A stretch of 64,000 bases of DNA from Roseomonas haemaphysalidis (lineage in GTDB: Bacteria; Pseudomonadota; Alphaproteobacteria; Acetobacterales; Acetobacteraceae): positions 2,649,001 to 2,713,000 of the forward strand of contig NZ_CP061177.1 in assembly GCF_017355405.1 (NCBI RefSeq), in the 5' to 3' direction. The notes under the pieces were generated by a model. The model did no database searches. It saw only the letters and a list, made by a program, of their open reading frames with translations, and was not told where the DNA came from. The position numbers were made by a program, and so were the translations under genes. Shown one piece after another: positions 18,016-25,709 of the stretch; the stretch's first letter is position 1; every line of letters starts with the position of its first letter.

Positions 18016-18375
18016 ATGTCGGGCTGGTTCCACGTCTCCGGGCGGATCTCCCGCCGGCAGTTCTGGCAGGAATACGTTTGGCCCCTGGCGGCGCTGTTCA
18101 TCCTGGGCGCGATGCTGGACGAGATGCTGTTCACCGCCGGCATGGCGATGCCCGACCCGGACGGCGGGCTGGTCACCAGCTTGGCCGCCATCATCGGGGT
18201 GATCGGCATGGTCGCCGCCTTCGTCAAGCGGCTGCATGACCTCGGCCTGCCGGGCGGCTGGGTGGTGCTGATCTTCGGCTTGCCGGCCATCGGGCCGTTG
18301 TTGGCCCTTCTGCTGCTCGGCGGGCTGCCCGGTGCGCCAGGGAGCAACCGCTTCGGACCACGCCCCCCCGGCTAG
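18016..18375 (+). CDS. DUF805 membrane protein
   Basis: This 119-residue protein has the DUF805 pattern: an N-terminal FHVSGRISRRQFW motif, then hydrophobic segments around residues 24-40, 55-73 and 82-102, and the loop VKRLHDLGLPGGW. It should be a small inner-membrane protein. The family has no established biochemical function. Its TAG stop overlaps the opposite-strand stop of the squalene-synthase-like gene in a shared CTAG. Confidence 0.88.
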   Translation: MSGWFHVSGRISRRQFWQEYVWPLAALFILGAMLDEMLFTAGMAMPDPDGGLVTSLAAIIGVIGMVAAFVKRLHDLGLPGGWVVLIFGLPAIGPLLALLLLGGLPGAPGSNRFGPRPPG

Positions 18376-19211
18376 ACTCCCCGCCAGCCGCCCCACATCA
18401 CGGCCAGCCGGTCCGCCACCCCGCGCGGCGGGGGCGGTGCCGCCGGGCTCCAGCCCCTGGCCAGCACGCGGCGCAGGTCCCGCTCCGCCAGGCGGCCGGG
18501 CAGCACCGCGGCCACGGCTTGGCGCGGCAGGCCGGACAGGTCGCGCCGTGCCTGCCGCAGCCGGGTCAGCGCGTCCTGCGCCAGCACCTGCGCCACTGCC
18601 GTGACCCCGGATGCGGAGGGGTCGCGCACCACGTCTTCCGGCGTCAACCCGTGCTGCCCGAGCAGGTCCGCCGGCAGCAGCGTGCGGCCCTGCGCGGCGG
18701 CGGGGCCAATGCCTCGCAGCATCCGTGCCATGCCCGAACACGCGCCCACCGCCTGCAGCGCCGGCACTAGGTTCGCCGGCGCGCCCAGCACCTGCCCGGC
18801 CGCCACGGCATGCCCGCCGCCGGTGCCGCGCAGAAAGGCCCAGAGCGCATCGGCACTGGGCATTTCCTCCTCCACCTCGGCTTCCCGCGCGTCGATCATC
18901 GGAAGCAGCGCATCGGCATTCAGCCGGCCCTCCCGGATGGCGCTGCACAAGGGGGCCGCGACCTCATGCTGGCGGGGCGGCGCGTCGCCGGCGGCTTCCT
19001 CCACCACGTCGCGCCACCATTGCAGGCGGATCAGCCCGGTCATGACGGTGCTGGTGACCGCCCTGGCCCAAGCCAGCTCATGGTCGAAGGCTGAAAGCAG
19101 AAACAGGGTTTCCCGCTGTGCGGGCGGCGCGAACAGGGCGCAAAGAAAGCGGTCCGGGTCATTGCGCCGCAAGCTGGCGGCGAGTTCGGAAAGCGGCGCG
19201 GGATCGGGCAT
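18372..19211 (-). CDS. Squalene/phytoene synthase-family protein, probably non-catalytic (NDUFAF6-like)
   Basis: The 279-residue all-helical protein matches the squalene/phytoene synthase fold through AFDHELAWARAVTS, GLIRLQWWRDVVEEA and TLLPADLLGQHGLTPEDV. The two Asp-rich motifs that bind Mg-diphosphate in true synthases (DDxxD-like) are absent: the first region reads AFDHELAWAR and the second MLRGIGPAAAQGR. This pattern resembles the NDUFAF6/C8orf38 branch, linked to respiratory complex I assembly in mitochondria. No carotenoid or hopanoid genes are near. The role is inferred from the motif loss, not demonstrated. Confidence 0.8.
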   Translation of the reverse strand: MPDPAPLSELAASLRRNDPDRFLCALFAPPAQRETLFLLSAFDHELAWARAVTSTVMTGLIRLQWWRDVVEEAAGDAPPRQHEVAAPLCSAIREGRLNADALLPMIDAREAEVEEEMPSADALWAFLRGTGGGHAVAAGQVLGAPANLVPALQAVGACSGMARMLRGIGPAAAQGRTLLPADLLGQHGLTPEDVVRDPSASGVTAVAQVLAQDALTRLRQARRDLSGLPRQAVAAVLPGRLAERDLRRVLARGWSPAAPPPPRGVADRLAVMWGGWRGV

Positions 19212-19259
19212 GCGGGCGTTATGAACCGCCCGGGGCCGGAGGCAAACCCGGCCGCTTGC

Positions 19260-19288
19260 TTGACGTGCCGTGGGGGCACGCCTAGCTG
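19260..19288 (+). promoter_or_regulatory. Candidate promoter with embedded palindrome upstream of sod
   Basis: TTGACG (19260-19265) and TAGCTG (19283-19288), spaced by 17 nt, form a plausible sigma-70 promoter with a weak -10. A perfect palindrome (CGTGCC, 5 nt, GGCACG; 19264-19280) lies inside the spacer, where a repressor could block polymerase. The predicted leader to the sod ATG is about 65 nt. Confidence 0.4.
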
Positions 19289-19358
19289 TCACGGCGGTTA
19301 CGAAACATCAGCCACGGCATCCGCCGCGGCCCGGACCATCGCACGGGAGTATCGCCAC

Positions 19359-19997
19359 ATGGCCTTCAGCCTGCCTCCGCTTCCCTATGACGCCTCCGCC
19401 CTCGCCGCTTCCGGCATGTGCCAGGAGACGCTGGAACTGCACCATGGCAAGCATCACCAGGCCTATGTCACCGCGCTGAACGGCCTGGTGGAAAGCAAGG
19501 GCCTCGCCGGCAAGACGCTGGAGCAGATTGTCGCCGAGGCCGGCAAGGCCGGCGCCGACGGCCTGCCGGTGCTGAACCAGGCCGGTCAGCACTGGAACCA
19601 CACGCTGTTCTGGCAGGTGATGAAGCCGAATGGCGGCGGCGACAGCCTGCCCGGCAAGATCGGCGCCAAGATCAACGAAGATTTCGGCGGCCTCGCGCAG
19701 TTCAAGGAAGCCTTCAAGCAGGCGGGCGTCACTCAGTTCGGCTCCGGCTGGGCCTGGCTGATCATGGACCCGAGCGGCAAGCTGAAGGTCACCAAGACCC
19801 CCAACGGCTCCAACCCGATCGCGACCGGCGAGGGCACCCCGCTGCTCGGCGCCGACGTGTGGGAGCACGCCTACTACCTCGACTTCCGCAATGTCCGCCC
19901 CGGCTACCTCGACAACTTCCTGGCCAAGCTGGTCAACTGGGAGAAGGTCGAGGAGATCATGAACGCCGGTGGGCTGAAGTCCGGCCAGTCGGCCTGA
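19359..19997 (+). CDS. sodB: Superoxide dismutase, Fe/Mn family
   Basis: The 212-residue protein has the four metal ligands in order: LHHGKHHQAY, the His of QHWNHTLFW, and Asp and His in DVWEHAYYLDF. It converts superoxide to hydrogen peroxide and oxygen. There is no signal peptide, so it is cytoplasmic. Second-sphere residues (AGQHWNHTLFWQVM, GSGWAWL) do not clearly separate Fe from Mn use, so the sodB symbol is by convention. The loop around residues 50-70 is slightly longer than in E. coli. ATG 19359 fits the family N-terminus (FSLPPLPYD). A bidirectional terminator follows. Confidence 0.95.
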   Translation: MAFSLPPLPYDASALAASGMCQETLELHHGKHHQAYVTALNGLVESKGLAGKTLEQIVAEAGKAGADGLPVLNQAGQHWNHTLFWQVMKPNGGGDSLPGKIGAKINEDFGGLAQFKEAFKQAGVTQFGSGWAWLIMDPSGKLKVTKTPNGSNPIATGEGTPLLGADVWEHAYYLDFRNVRPGYLDNFLAKLVNWEKVEEIMNAGGLKSGQSA

Positions 19998-20013
19998 TCG
20001 CCTTTCGTCCATG

Positions 20014-20049
20014 AAAAAGGGCCGGAGGAAATCCTCCGGCCCTTTTTTT
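20014..20049. terminator. Bidirectional Rho-independent terminator between sod and yajC
   Basis: A near-perfect inverted repeat (GGGCCGGAGGA paired with TCCTCCGGCCC, tiny loop) is flanked by five A on the left and seven T on the right. It can therefore terminate sod on the plus strand and yajC on the minus strand. Confidence 0.9.
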
Positions 20050-20069
20050 GTGTCCGCTGTCCGCCGGGT

Positions 20070-20408
20070 TCAGCCGGCCTTGGCGTCGTTCGCAGCCGTC
20101 GGGCGGATGACGCTGCCGATGGTGTTGCGCACCACGTTCAGCCGCGTGTTCGGCGCCACCTCGATCTCGATCTCCTCGGAGCCTTCCTTCACCTTGGTGA
20201 CGGTTCCGAGAATGCCGCCGCCGGTGATGATGCGGTCGCCACGCTTCAGCGAGGTCAGCATCACGCGGTGTTCCTTGGCACGCTTCTGCTGCGGGCGGAT
20301 CAGCAGAAAATAAAACACCACGAAGATCAGGATGAGCGGGGCGAACTGCAGGACCATGGCACTGGCGCCGGCAGCGGCGTCCTGAGCATAGGCGGGAGAG
20401 ATGAACAT
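20070..20408 (-). CDS. yajC: Preprotein translocase subunit YajC
   Basis: The 112-residue protein has one transmembrane helix (LQFAPLILIFVVFYFLLIRPQQKR), the YajC signature in which the helix is followed by RPQQKR. A small cytoplasmic beta domain follows (LKRGDRIITGGGILGTVTKV). YajC associates with SecDF in protein export. The usual yajC-secD-secF operon is not seen: genes in its transcription direction beyond the terminator are on the other strand. It is a single-gene unit here. Confidence 0.96.
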   Translation of the reverse strand: MFISPAYAQDAAAGASAMVLQFAPLILIFVVFYFLLIRPQQKRAKEHRVMLTSLKRGDRIITGGGILGTVTKVKEGSEEIEIEVAPNTRLNVVRNTIGSVIRPTAANDAKAG

Positions 20409-20514
20409 CTTGGGGGGCTTCCGTCTTGCCGTGTGACGGGCGCGAACCTAGCCTGCCGGCCTGTCCAGTCAACCATGCCAGCCCAGTCCAAGCCTGGACG
20501 CCGGAGCGCAGCGT

Positions 20515-21402
20515 TTGTCCGAAGCGTCGTCCCACCCCTTGTTGCCCACCCTCGCCCGCATCGCCCAGGCCCTGGAACGGCTGGCCCCGCCGCCGGCTGG
20601 CAGGCCCGACCTGACGGTCGCCGACGCCTTCGTGTGGCACCCCGCCTCAGGCCAGGGCGCCCCTGCCCGGCTGCAGCCGGTGCGGCAGGTGGCGGCGGTG
20701 GAGATCGGACTGCTGCAGGGCGTGGACCAGCAGAAGCGGCTGTTGACGGAGAACACGGTCCGCTTCGCCCGCGGGCTGCCGGCCAACAACGCCATGCTCT
20801 GGGGCGCACGGGGCATGGGCAAGTCCTCGCTGGTCAAGGCGGCGCACGCGGCCGCCAATGCCGGGCTGCGGGGCGGCCTCGTCCTGGTCGAGATCCAGCG
20901 CGAGGATATCCGCACCCTGCCCGAGCTGTTGAACCTGCTGCGCGACAGCCCCCGGCGCTTCCTGGTCTTCTGCGACGACCTGTCCTTCGAGCGGGAGGAC
21001 CAGGACTACAAGGCGTTGAAATCGGTGCTCGATGGCGGCATCGAAGGGCGCCCCGCCAACGTGCTGTTCTACGCCACCAGCAACCGCCGCCACCTGATGG
21101 CGCGCGACATGATCGAGAACGAGCGCAGCACCGCCATCAACCCGGGCGAGGCGGTGGAGGAGAAGGTCTCGCTCAGCGATCGCTTCGGGCTGTGGATCGG
21201 CTTCCACAACGCCGACCAGTCCACCTTCTTCGCCATGGTCGAGGGTTACGCGGCATCTCTCGGCCTGGATGTCCCGCCGGAGGAACTGCGACGGCAGGCG
21301 GTGGAGTGGTCGGTGACGCGTGGCGGACGGTCGGGCCGCGTGGCCTGGCAGTTCATCATGGATCTCGCCGGGCGGCGGGGCGTGGCCCTGCCCGCCCGAT
21401 GA
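20515..21402 (+). CDS. DUF815-family P-loop ATPase
   Basis: The 295-residue protein has Walker A GARGMGKSSLVKA (about residue 100), a DDLSFE Walker-B-like motif, an arginine-rich TSNRRHLMARDM sensor region and SLSDRFGLWIGFHN, which is diagnostic of DUF815. These are AAA-like ATPases of unknown role. A TTG start at 20515 is used: GGAG lies about 10 nt upstream and no ATG fits. Its stop overlaps the ATG of the MBL-fold gene (ATGA), so the two are translationally coupled. yajC lies divergent upstream. Confidence 0.88.
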   Translation: MSEASSHPLLPTLARIAQALERLAPPPAGRPDLTVADAFVWHPASGQGAPARLQPVRQVAAVEIGLLQGVDQQKRLLTENTVRFARGLPANNAMLWGARGMGKSSLVKAAHAAANAGLRGGLVLVEIQREDIRTLPELLNLLRDSPRRFLVFCDDLSFEREDQDYKALKSVLDGGIEGRPANVLFYATSNRRHLMARDMIENERSTAINPGEAVEEKVSLSDRFGLWIGFHNADQSTFFAMVEGYAASLGLDVPPEELRRQAVEWSVTRGGRSGRVAWQFIMDLAGRRGVALPAR

Positions 21403-22409
21403 CCGACGCCCCGGTGCCACGCCAGCCGGCCCGCCCGCGGCCCAGGGGGGCGCAGCGGCGCGATGGTCGGTTCCTCAATCCCGATGGCAGCCGCGCCGGG
21501 CCGAGCGGCGCGGAACTGCGGCGATTGTTCGCCGAGCGGAACCAGGGCACGCCCTGGCCCAGGCAGGTGCAGGACCCGCCCTTCCCGCCGCCGGCCTTGC
21601 CGCCGGAAGGACATGTGGCGATTACCTTTGTCGGCCATGCCACCTTCCTGATCCGGTTCCATGGCGGCCCGACCCTGCTGACCGATCCGATCTGGAGCGA
21701 TCGGTGCAGCCCCTTCTCCTTTGCCGGCCCGAAGCGGGTCCGGGCACCGGGGCTGGACCTGGACGCGCTGCCGCCGGTCGATGCGATTTTGCTCAGCCAC
21801 AACCACTATGACCACTGCGACATCCCTACCCTGCGGCGCCTGCAAGCGCGCGGCACGACCCGGATCGTGACCGGACTGGGCAACGCGAAGCTGCTGGCCA
21901 AGCACGGGCTGCGGGACGTGCTGGAACTGGACTGGTGGCAGGACGCCGCCCTGCCGGGCGGGGCGGTGGCGACCTTCCTGCCGGCGCGGCACGTCGGCGC
22001 CCGCAGCTTGTTCGACCGCGGGCGGACGCTGTGGGGCGGCTTCGCCATCCGGGCCGGCGGCGGGCGGCTGCATTTCACCGGGGATTCGGCCTGGGGCGCG
22101 CATTTCGAGGAGATCGGCCACTTCGCCGGTCCGTTCGACGTGTCGTTGATCCCGATCGGCGCCTATGAGCCGCGCTGGTTCATGCAGCAGGTCCACATGA
22201 ACCCGGAGGAAGCCGTGCGCGCCTTTCAGGCCCTGCGCACCCGGCAGGCCCTGGCCATGCACTTCGGCACCTTCAAGCTGACCCAGGAAGCGATCGATGC
22301 CCCCGCGCACGCTCCGGGCGTGGCGCTCGCCGCCGCCGGCATCCCGGCGGAGGACTTCGCCCTGCCGGGCTTCGGCCAGACGTTCGTGGTGCCCCTGACG
22401 TTTGGCTAG
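21399..22409 (+). CDS. MBL-fold metal-dependent hydrolase (NAPE-PLD/UlaG-like)
   Basis: The 336-residue protein carries the metallo-beta-lactamase metal motif LSHNHYDHCD. It also has FVGHATFLIRFHGGPTLLTDPIWSDRCSPFSFAGPKR, which is typical of the NAPE-phospholipase-D-like branch, plus ARHVGARSLFDRGRTLWGGFAI and MHFGTFKL. It may hydrolyse a phosphodiester or lactone; the substrate is unknown. The first ~60 residues are Pro/Arg-rich and atypical. It is coupled to the DUF815 ATPase. Its TAG stop overlaps the opposite stop of the DUF192 gene in a CTAG. Confidence 0.92.
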   Translation: MTDAPVPRQPARPRPRGAQRRDGRFLNPDGSRAGPSGAELRRLFAERNQGTPWPRQVQDPPFPPPALPPEGHVAITFVGHATFLIRFHGGPTLLTDPIWSDRCSPFSFAGPKRVRAPGLDLDALPPVDAILLSHNHYDHCDIPTLRRLQARGTTRIVTGLGNAKLLAKHGLRDVLELDWWQDAALPGGAVATFLPARHVGARSLFDRGRTLWGGFAIRAGGGRLHFTGDSAWGAHFEEIGHFAGPFDVSLIPIGAYEPRWFMQQVHMNPEEAVRAFQALRTRQALAMHFGTFKLTQEAIDAPAHAPGVALAAAGIPAEDFALPGFGQTFVVPLTFG

Positions 22410-22885
22410 GGGGCGTTGCCGAAGATGCGCTGCCGCACCTGGTCGCCTGGGTGCAGGCCCAGCCGCTCGGCGGTTCCGGCGGCGAGCTCCAGCGTGGCAC
22501 GGACAGGGCCGCGGCTTTCCACGGTGGCGAGGCTCAGCGGCACCGTGCGCTCGGCGATGCGGCGGATGCGGCCATCGGCGTTGATGAACACCATGTCCAG
22601 CGATGTGATGGTATTGCGCATCCACATGGCGCTGTCGCGCGGCGCGCCCCAGTCGAACAGCATGCCGCCGTCCGGCTTCACCTCCGGGCGGAACATCAGT
22701 CCCACCGTTTGCTGGTCGGCGGTCAGGGCCATCTCGACTTCGAAGTCGTGGTGCGTCCCGTCACGGGTGACGATCACCAGCTTCTCGGTCGGCAGGGCCG
22801 GCTGTGGCCCCGTCTGGGCCCGGGCAGCGGTGATCATGGGGAGGAGCGCTGGCAGGGCCAGCAGGAGGCGGCGGCGCATGCGCAT
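22406..22885 (-). CDS. DUF192 secreted protein
   Basis: The 159-residue protein has an N-terminal signal (MRRRLLLALPALLPMITAARAQ) and the DUF192 core: TVGLMFRPEVKPDGGMLFDWG, WMRNTITSLDMVFINADGRI and LELAAGTAERLGLHPGD. The family is widespread and uncharacterised, with a small beta-barrel fold. Tandem ATGs at 22885 and 22879 are possible starts. It begins 2 nt after the HDAC-like gene ends, so the two form an operon. Confidence 0.9.
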   Translation of the reverse strand: MRMRRRLLLALPALLPMITAARAQTGPQPALPTEKLVIVTRDGTHHDFEVEMALTADQQTVGLMFRPEVKPDGGMLFDWGAPRDSAMWMRNTITSLDMVFINADGRIRRIAERTVPLSLATVESRGPVRATLELAAGTAERLGLHPGDQVRQRIFGNAP

Positions 22886-22887
22886 GC

Positions 22888-24087
22888 TTATGCCACGGCC
22901 CCGCCCGCCACGGGCAGCCCTTCCAGCGTCGCCGCCGCCAGATGGCGGATTTCTAATCGAACTGGTCCCTCGCGCGGGGCATCCCGCAGGGTAGTGAACC
23001 AGTGTTCCGGCGGGTTGCGGCCTGCCGCGCGGCCGTACACCAGGCCCCGCAGCACCGACTCCGTCGCGAAGGGCAGCCGCACCGGTGGCTCCCGCCCGTT
23101 CAGCACCCCCCAAATGCCGGCCCAGCACCGCCCCACGGACCAGGGATTGTAACCACCGCCCCCCAGCACCAACAGCCGCGGTGCCAAAGGCATCACCGCC
23201 CGCACCACGGCCCAATAAGCGTTGTTGGAGAGCGACAGCTTGGCGAGCGGGTCTTCTTCCAGCGAATCCGCACCGCATTGCAGCATGATCGCCTGGGGCC
23301 GCAGATGCTGGGCCACCGGTAGTATGGCGTGACGGAGCAGCCAGTCCATCTCGCTGTCGTTGAGCCCCTGCGGCACCGGGATGTTGCGGGCATGGCCGCC
23401 GGCGCGGTCCGCCAAAGCGCCCGTGAAGGGCCAGCGCCCGGCCTCGTGCACCGACAGCGTGAAGACGCGCGGGTCATCGGCGAAGGCATCCTGCACCCCG
23501 TCGCCGTGATGCGCGTCGATGTCGATGTAGAGGATGTTCGTTAGCCCCTGGTCCAACCAGGCCAAAAGTCCCAGCACGGCGTCGTTCAGATAGCAGAACC
23601 CGCTGGCCCGGTCCGCCCGCCCGTGGTGGGTACCGCCGCCGGGCACATGCACGATGCCTCGCTCCGCGAGCAGCCGCGCCGCCAGGATCACGCCGCCGCA
23701 GCCCGTGGCGGGTCGGCGGAACACTTCGCGGAACACCGGGTTGCCATGCGCCCCGATGTGGTGCCGCTCCCGGACCTCGGGCGGCACGGCCTGCGCCGCC
23801 TCGGCCGCCTGCAACGCCGCCACGTAGTCCGGCGTGTGGAAGCGCCGCAACTGCGCCGGCGTCGCCATGGGGCTGTCGATAAAGCGGGCCGGGTCCAGCC
23901 AGCCGAGCGTGCGGATCAGGTCCACCGCCGTGGATACACGCGGGATCGCCAGCGGGTGCTTCGGTCCATAGGAGGAGCCGCGATAGATCTCGGACGCGAT
24001 CAGCAGCGGACCGGCATCGGTGGTCGACAGGTGGTCCACGGGGCGGTCGTCCTTGCTGCTGGGGGCCAAGCCGTTGGGAACTTGCAT
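22888..24087 (-). CDS. Histone deacetylase/AcuC-family zinc deacetylase
   Basis: The 399-residue protein has the class I HDAC zinc site and charge relay: GGGTHHGRADRASGFCYLNDAV, YIDIDAHHGDGVQDAF (Asp and His ligands), QCGADSLEEDPL (second Asp) and the GGGGYNPW loop. Bacterial members include AcuC (acetyl-CoA synthetase deacetylation) and polyamine or acetoin deacetylases; which one applies here is unclear. ATG 24087 precedes ~30 atypical residues, so a later start is possible. The gene is divergent from the TPP riboswitch operon and is followed by DUF192. Confidence 0.92.
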   Translation of the reverse strand: MQVPNGLAPSSKDDRPVDHLSTTDAGPLLIASEIYRGSSYGPKHPLAIPRVSTAVDLIRTLGWLDPARFIDSPMATPAQLRRFHTPDYVAALQAAEAAQAVPPEVRERHHIGAHGNPVFREVFRRPATGCGGVILAARLLAERGIVHVPGGGTHHGRADRASGFCYLNDAVLGLLAWLDQGLTNILYIDIDAHHGDGVQDAFADDPRVFTLSVHEAGRWPFTGALADRAGGHARNIPVPQGLNDSEMDWLLRHAILPVAQHLRPQAIMLQCGADSLEEDPLAKLSLSNNAYWAVVRAVMPLAPRLLVLGGGGYNPWSVGRCWAGIWGVLNGREPPVRLPFATESVLRGLVYGRAAGRNPPEHWFTTLRDAPREGPVRLEIRHLAAATLEGLPVAGGAVA

Positions 24088-24111
24088 CCAACGCGCGGCC
24101 GTGCCTAGAAG

Positions 24112-24210
24112 CCGGCATCCGGGGGGAGCCTTTGTTGAGGCTGAGAGGCAGGGATAGGCCCTGCGACCCCTTGAACCTGATCCGGGTCATGCCGGCGAAG
24201 GGATCGGAGG
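24112..24210 (+). promoter_or_regulatory. TPP (THI-element) riboswitch
   Basis: The conserved TPP aptamer elements are all present: GGCTGAGAGG (24138-24147), then ACCCCTTGAACCTGATCC (24166-24183), and GGGTCATGCCGGCGAAGGGAT. CCGGCATCC at the 5' end can pair with GGATCGG at the 3' end as P1. The Shine-Dalgarno GGAGG (24206-24210) touches P1, 6 nt before the ATG at 24217. Ligand binding should therefore hide the ribosome site and repress translation of the transporter operon when thiamine diphosphate is plentiful. Confidence 0.95.
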
Positions 24211-24216
24211 TTTCGC

Positions 24217-24960
24217 ATGGCGGCCATTGTCGCGCCCGGCCTGGGCGTGTCCCTTCCCGTGATCCGCCTTGGCGGCCGCGCCATCCTGGATGCCTGCGAG
24301 CTGCATTTCGCCGCTGGCCAGGTCACGGCGCTGCTCGGCGCATCCGGCGTCGGCAAGTCCACCTTGCTGCGGCTGCTGGCCGGCCTGATCCCCTTGCCGC
24401 CCGAAGCGCGCCTGCTGCCGGATGACGGCCGCCCCCTTGCCGGCCGCATCGCCTGGATGGGGCAACAGGACCTCCTGATGCCGTGGCTGGACCTGCGCGC
24501 CAACGTCATGCTCGGCGCCCGGCTGCGGGGCGAGCGCCCGGACCGCGCCCGCGCCGACCGGCTGATCGCGGCGGTGGGGCTGGCGGGGCGGGACACCGCC
24601 CGCCCGGCGGAACTTTCCGGCGGCATGCGCCAGCGCGCCGCCCTGGCCCGCACGCTGATGGACGACCGCCCCTTCGTGCTGATGGACGAGCCGTTCAGCG
24701 CCGTGGACGCCCCCACCCGGCACCGGCTGCAGGGATTGGCGGCCGAACTGCTGGCCGGCCGCACCGTGCTGCTGGTGACGCATGACCCGCTGGAAGCGCT
24801 GCGCATGGCCCACCGCATCCTGGTCCTGCGCCCGGGGCCAGGGGGCGCCGTGGCGGAGGAGCTGCCCCTGCCCCCCACGCCGCCGTTGCGCGCCGCGGCC
24901 GACCCCGCCGTGCTGGCCGCCCAGGCCAAGCTGCTGGAACGCCTGTCGGAGGCGGCATGA
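24217..24960 (+). CDS. thiZ: Thiamine/HMP precursor ABC transporter ATP-binding protein (ThiZ-like)
   Basis: The 247-residue ATPase has Walker A GASGVGKST, Q-loop MGQQDLLMPWL, signature LSGGMRQRAALARTL, Walker B FVLMDEPFSAVD and switch His LVTHDPLEA. It lies directly behind a TPP riboswitch and overlaps the permease gene by 4 nt. This places it in the ThiXYZ system for pyrimidine precursors of thiamine. Assignment to thiamine biology rests on the riboswitch and the ThiY-like protein, not on the ATPase itself. Confidence 0.92.
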   Translation: MAAIVAPGLGVSLPVIRLGGRAILDACELHFAAGQVTALLGASGVGKSTLLRLLAGLIPLPPEARLLPDDGRPLAGRIAWMGQQDLLMPWLDLRANVMLGARLRGERPDRARADRLIAAVGLAGRDTARPAELSGGMRQRAALARTLMDDRPFVLMDEPFSAVDAPTRHRLQGLAAELLAGRTVLLVTHDPLEALRMAHRILVLRPGPGGAVAEELPLPPTPPLRAAADPAVLAAQAKLLERLSEAA

Positions 24961-25709
24961 GGGCCATCATCGCTGCCATCGGCCTGCTGCTGGCGTGGGA
25001 AGGCTTCGTGCGCTGGACGGCGGTGCCGCCTTTCCTGTTGCCCTCCCCGCTGCGGGTCTGGAACGTGTTGTGGACGCGGTGGGACCTGCTGGTCGGCCAT
25101 GCCGGCACCACGGCCACCGAGATCCTGCTGGGCCTTTTGTTCGGCAGCCTGCTGGGCATGGCCACCGCACTGCTGCTGACCGCCTGGCGCGAGGGGCGGC
25201 GCTGGCTGCTGCCGCTGCTGATCGCCAGCCAGGCCATCCCGGTCTTCGCCATCGCGCCGTTGCTGACCCTGTGGCTGGGCTTCGGCATGGCCAGCAAGAT
25301 CGCCATGGCCACCATCATCATCTTCTTTCCCGTGGCCACCGCCTTCTACGACGGGCTACGGCGGACGGAGCCGGGGTGGCTGGATCTCGCCGCCACCATG
25401 GGCGCCAGCCGCGCCGCTGTGCTGTGGCGGGTGCGGGTGCCGGCGGCACTGCCGGGCCTCGCGTCCGGCCTGCGGGTGGCCGCCGCCGTGGCGCCGATCG
25501 GCGCGGTGGTGGGGGAATGGGTCGGGGCCTCCTCGGGCCTCGGCTACGCGATGCTGCAGGCCAACGGCCGCAGCCAGACTGACGTGATGTTCGCCGCCCT
25601 CGCCATTCTGGCCACCATGGCCATGGCGCTGTGGTTCGTGACCGACCTCCTGCTGCGCAGGGCCCTGCCCTGGCAGCCTGATGCCCTTCTCGATGGAGCA
25701 GACCGATGA
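24957..25709 (+). CDS. thiX: Thiamine/HMP precursor ABC transporter permease (ThiX-like)
   Basis: The 250-residue inner-membrane protein has around six hydrophobic segments and the ABC permease EAA loop (LAATMGASRAAVLWRVRVPAALPG), typical of the SsuC/TauC/ThiX branch. It overlaps both neighbours by 4 nt (ATGA at each side), so all three transporter subunits are translationally coupled. It forms the pore for the ThiY-like binding protein. Confidence 0.92.
   Translation: MRAIIAAIGLLLAWEGFVRWTAVPPFLLPSPLRVWNVLWTRWDLLVGHAGTTATEILLGLLFGSLLGMATALLLTAWREGRRWLLPLLIASQAIPVFAIAPLLTLWLGFGMASKIAMATIIIFFPVATAFYDGLRRTEPGWLDLAATMGASRAAVLWRVRVPAALPGLASGLRVAAAVAPIGAVVGEWVGASSGLGYAMLQANGRSQTDVMFAALAILATMAMALWFVTDLLLRRALPWQPDALLDGADR

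Noticed and set aside
20515..24087. Defence island built from DUF815, MBL hydrolase and HDAC-like genes
   Set aside because: No known defence domain, restriction or toxin module is present, and each gene belongs to broadly housekeeping families.
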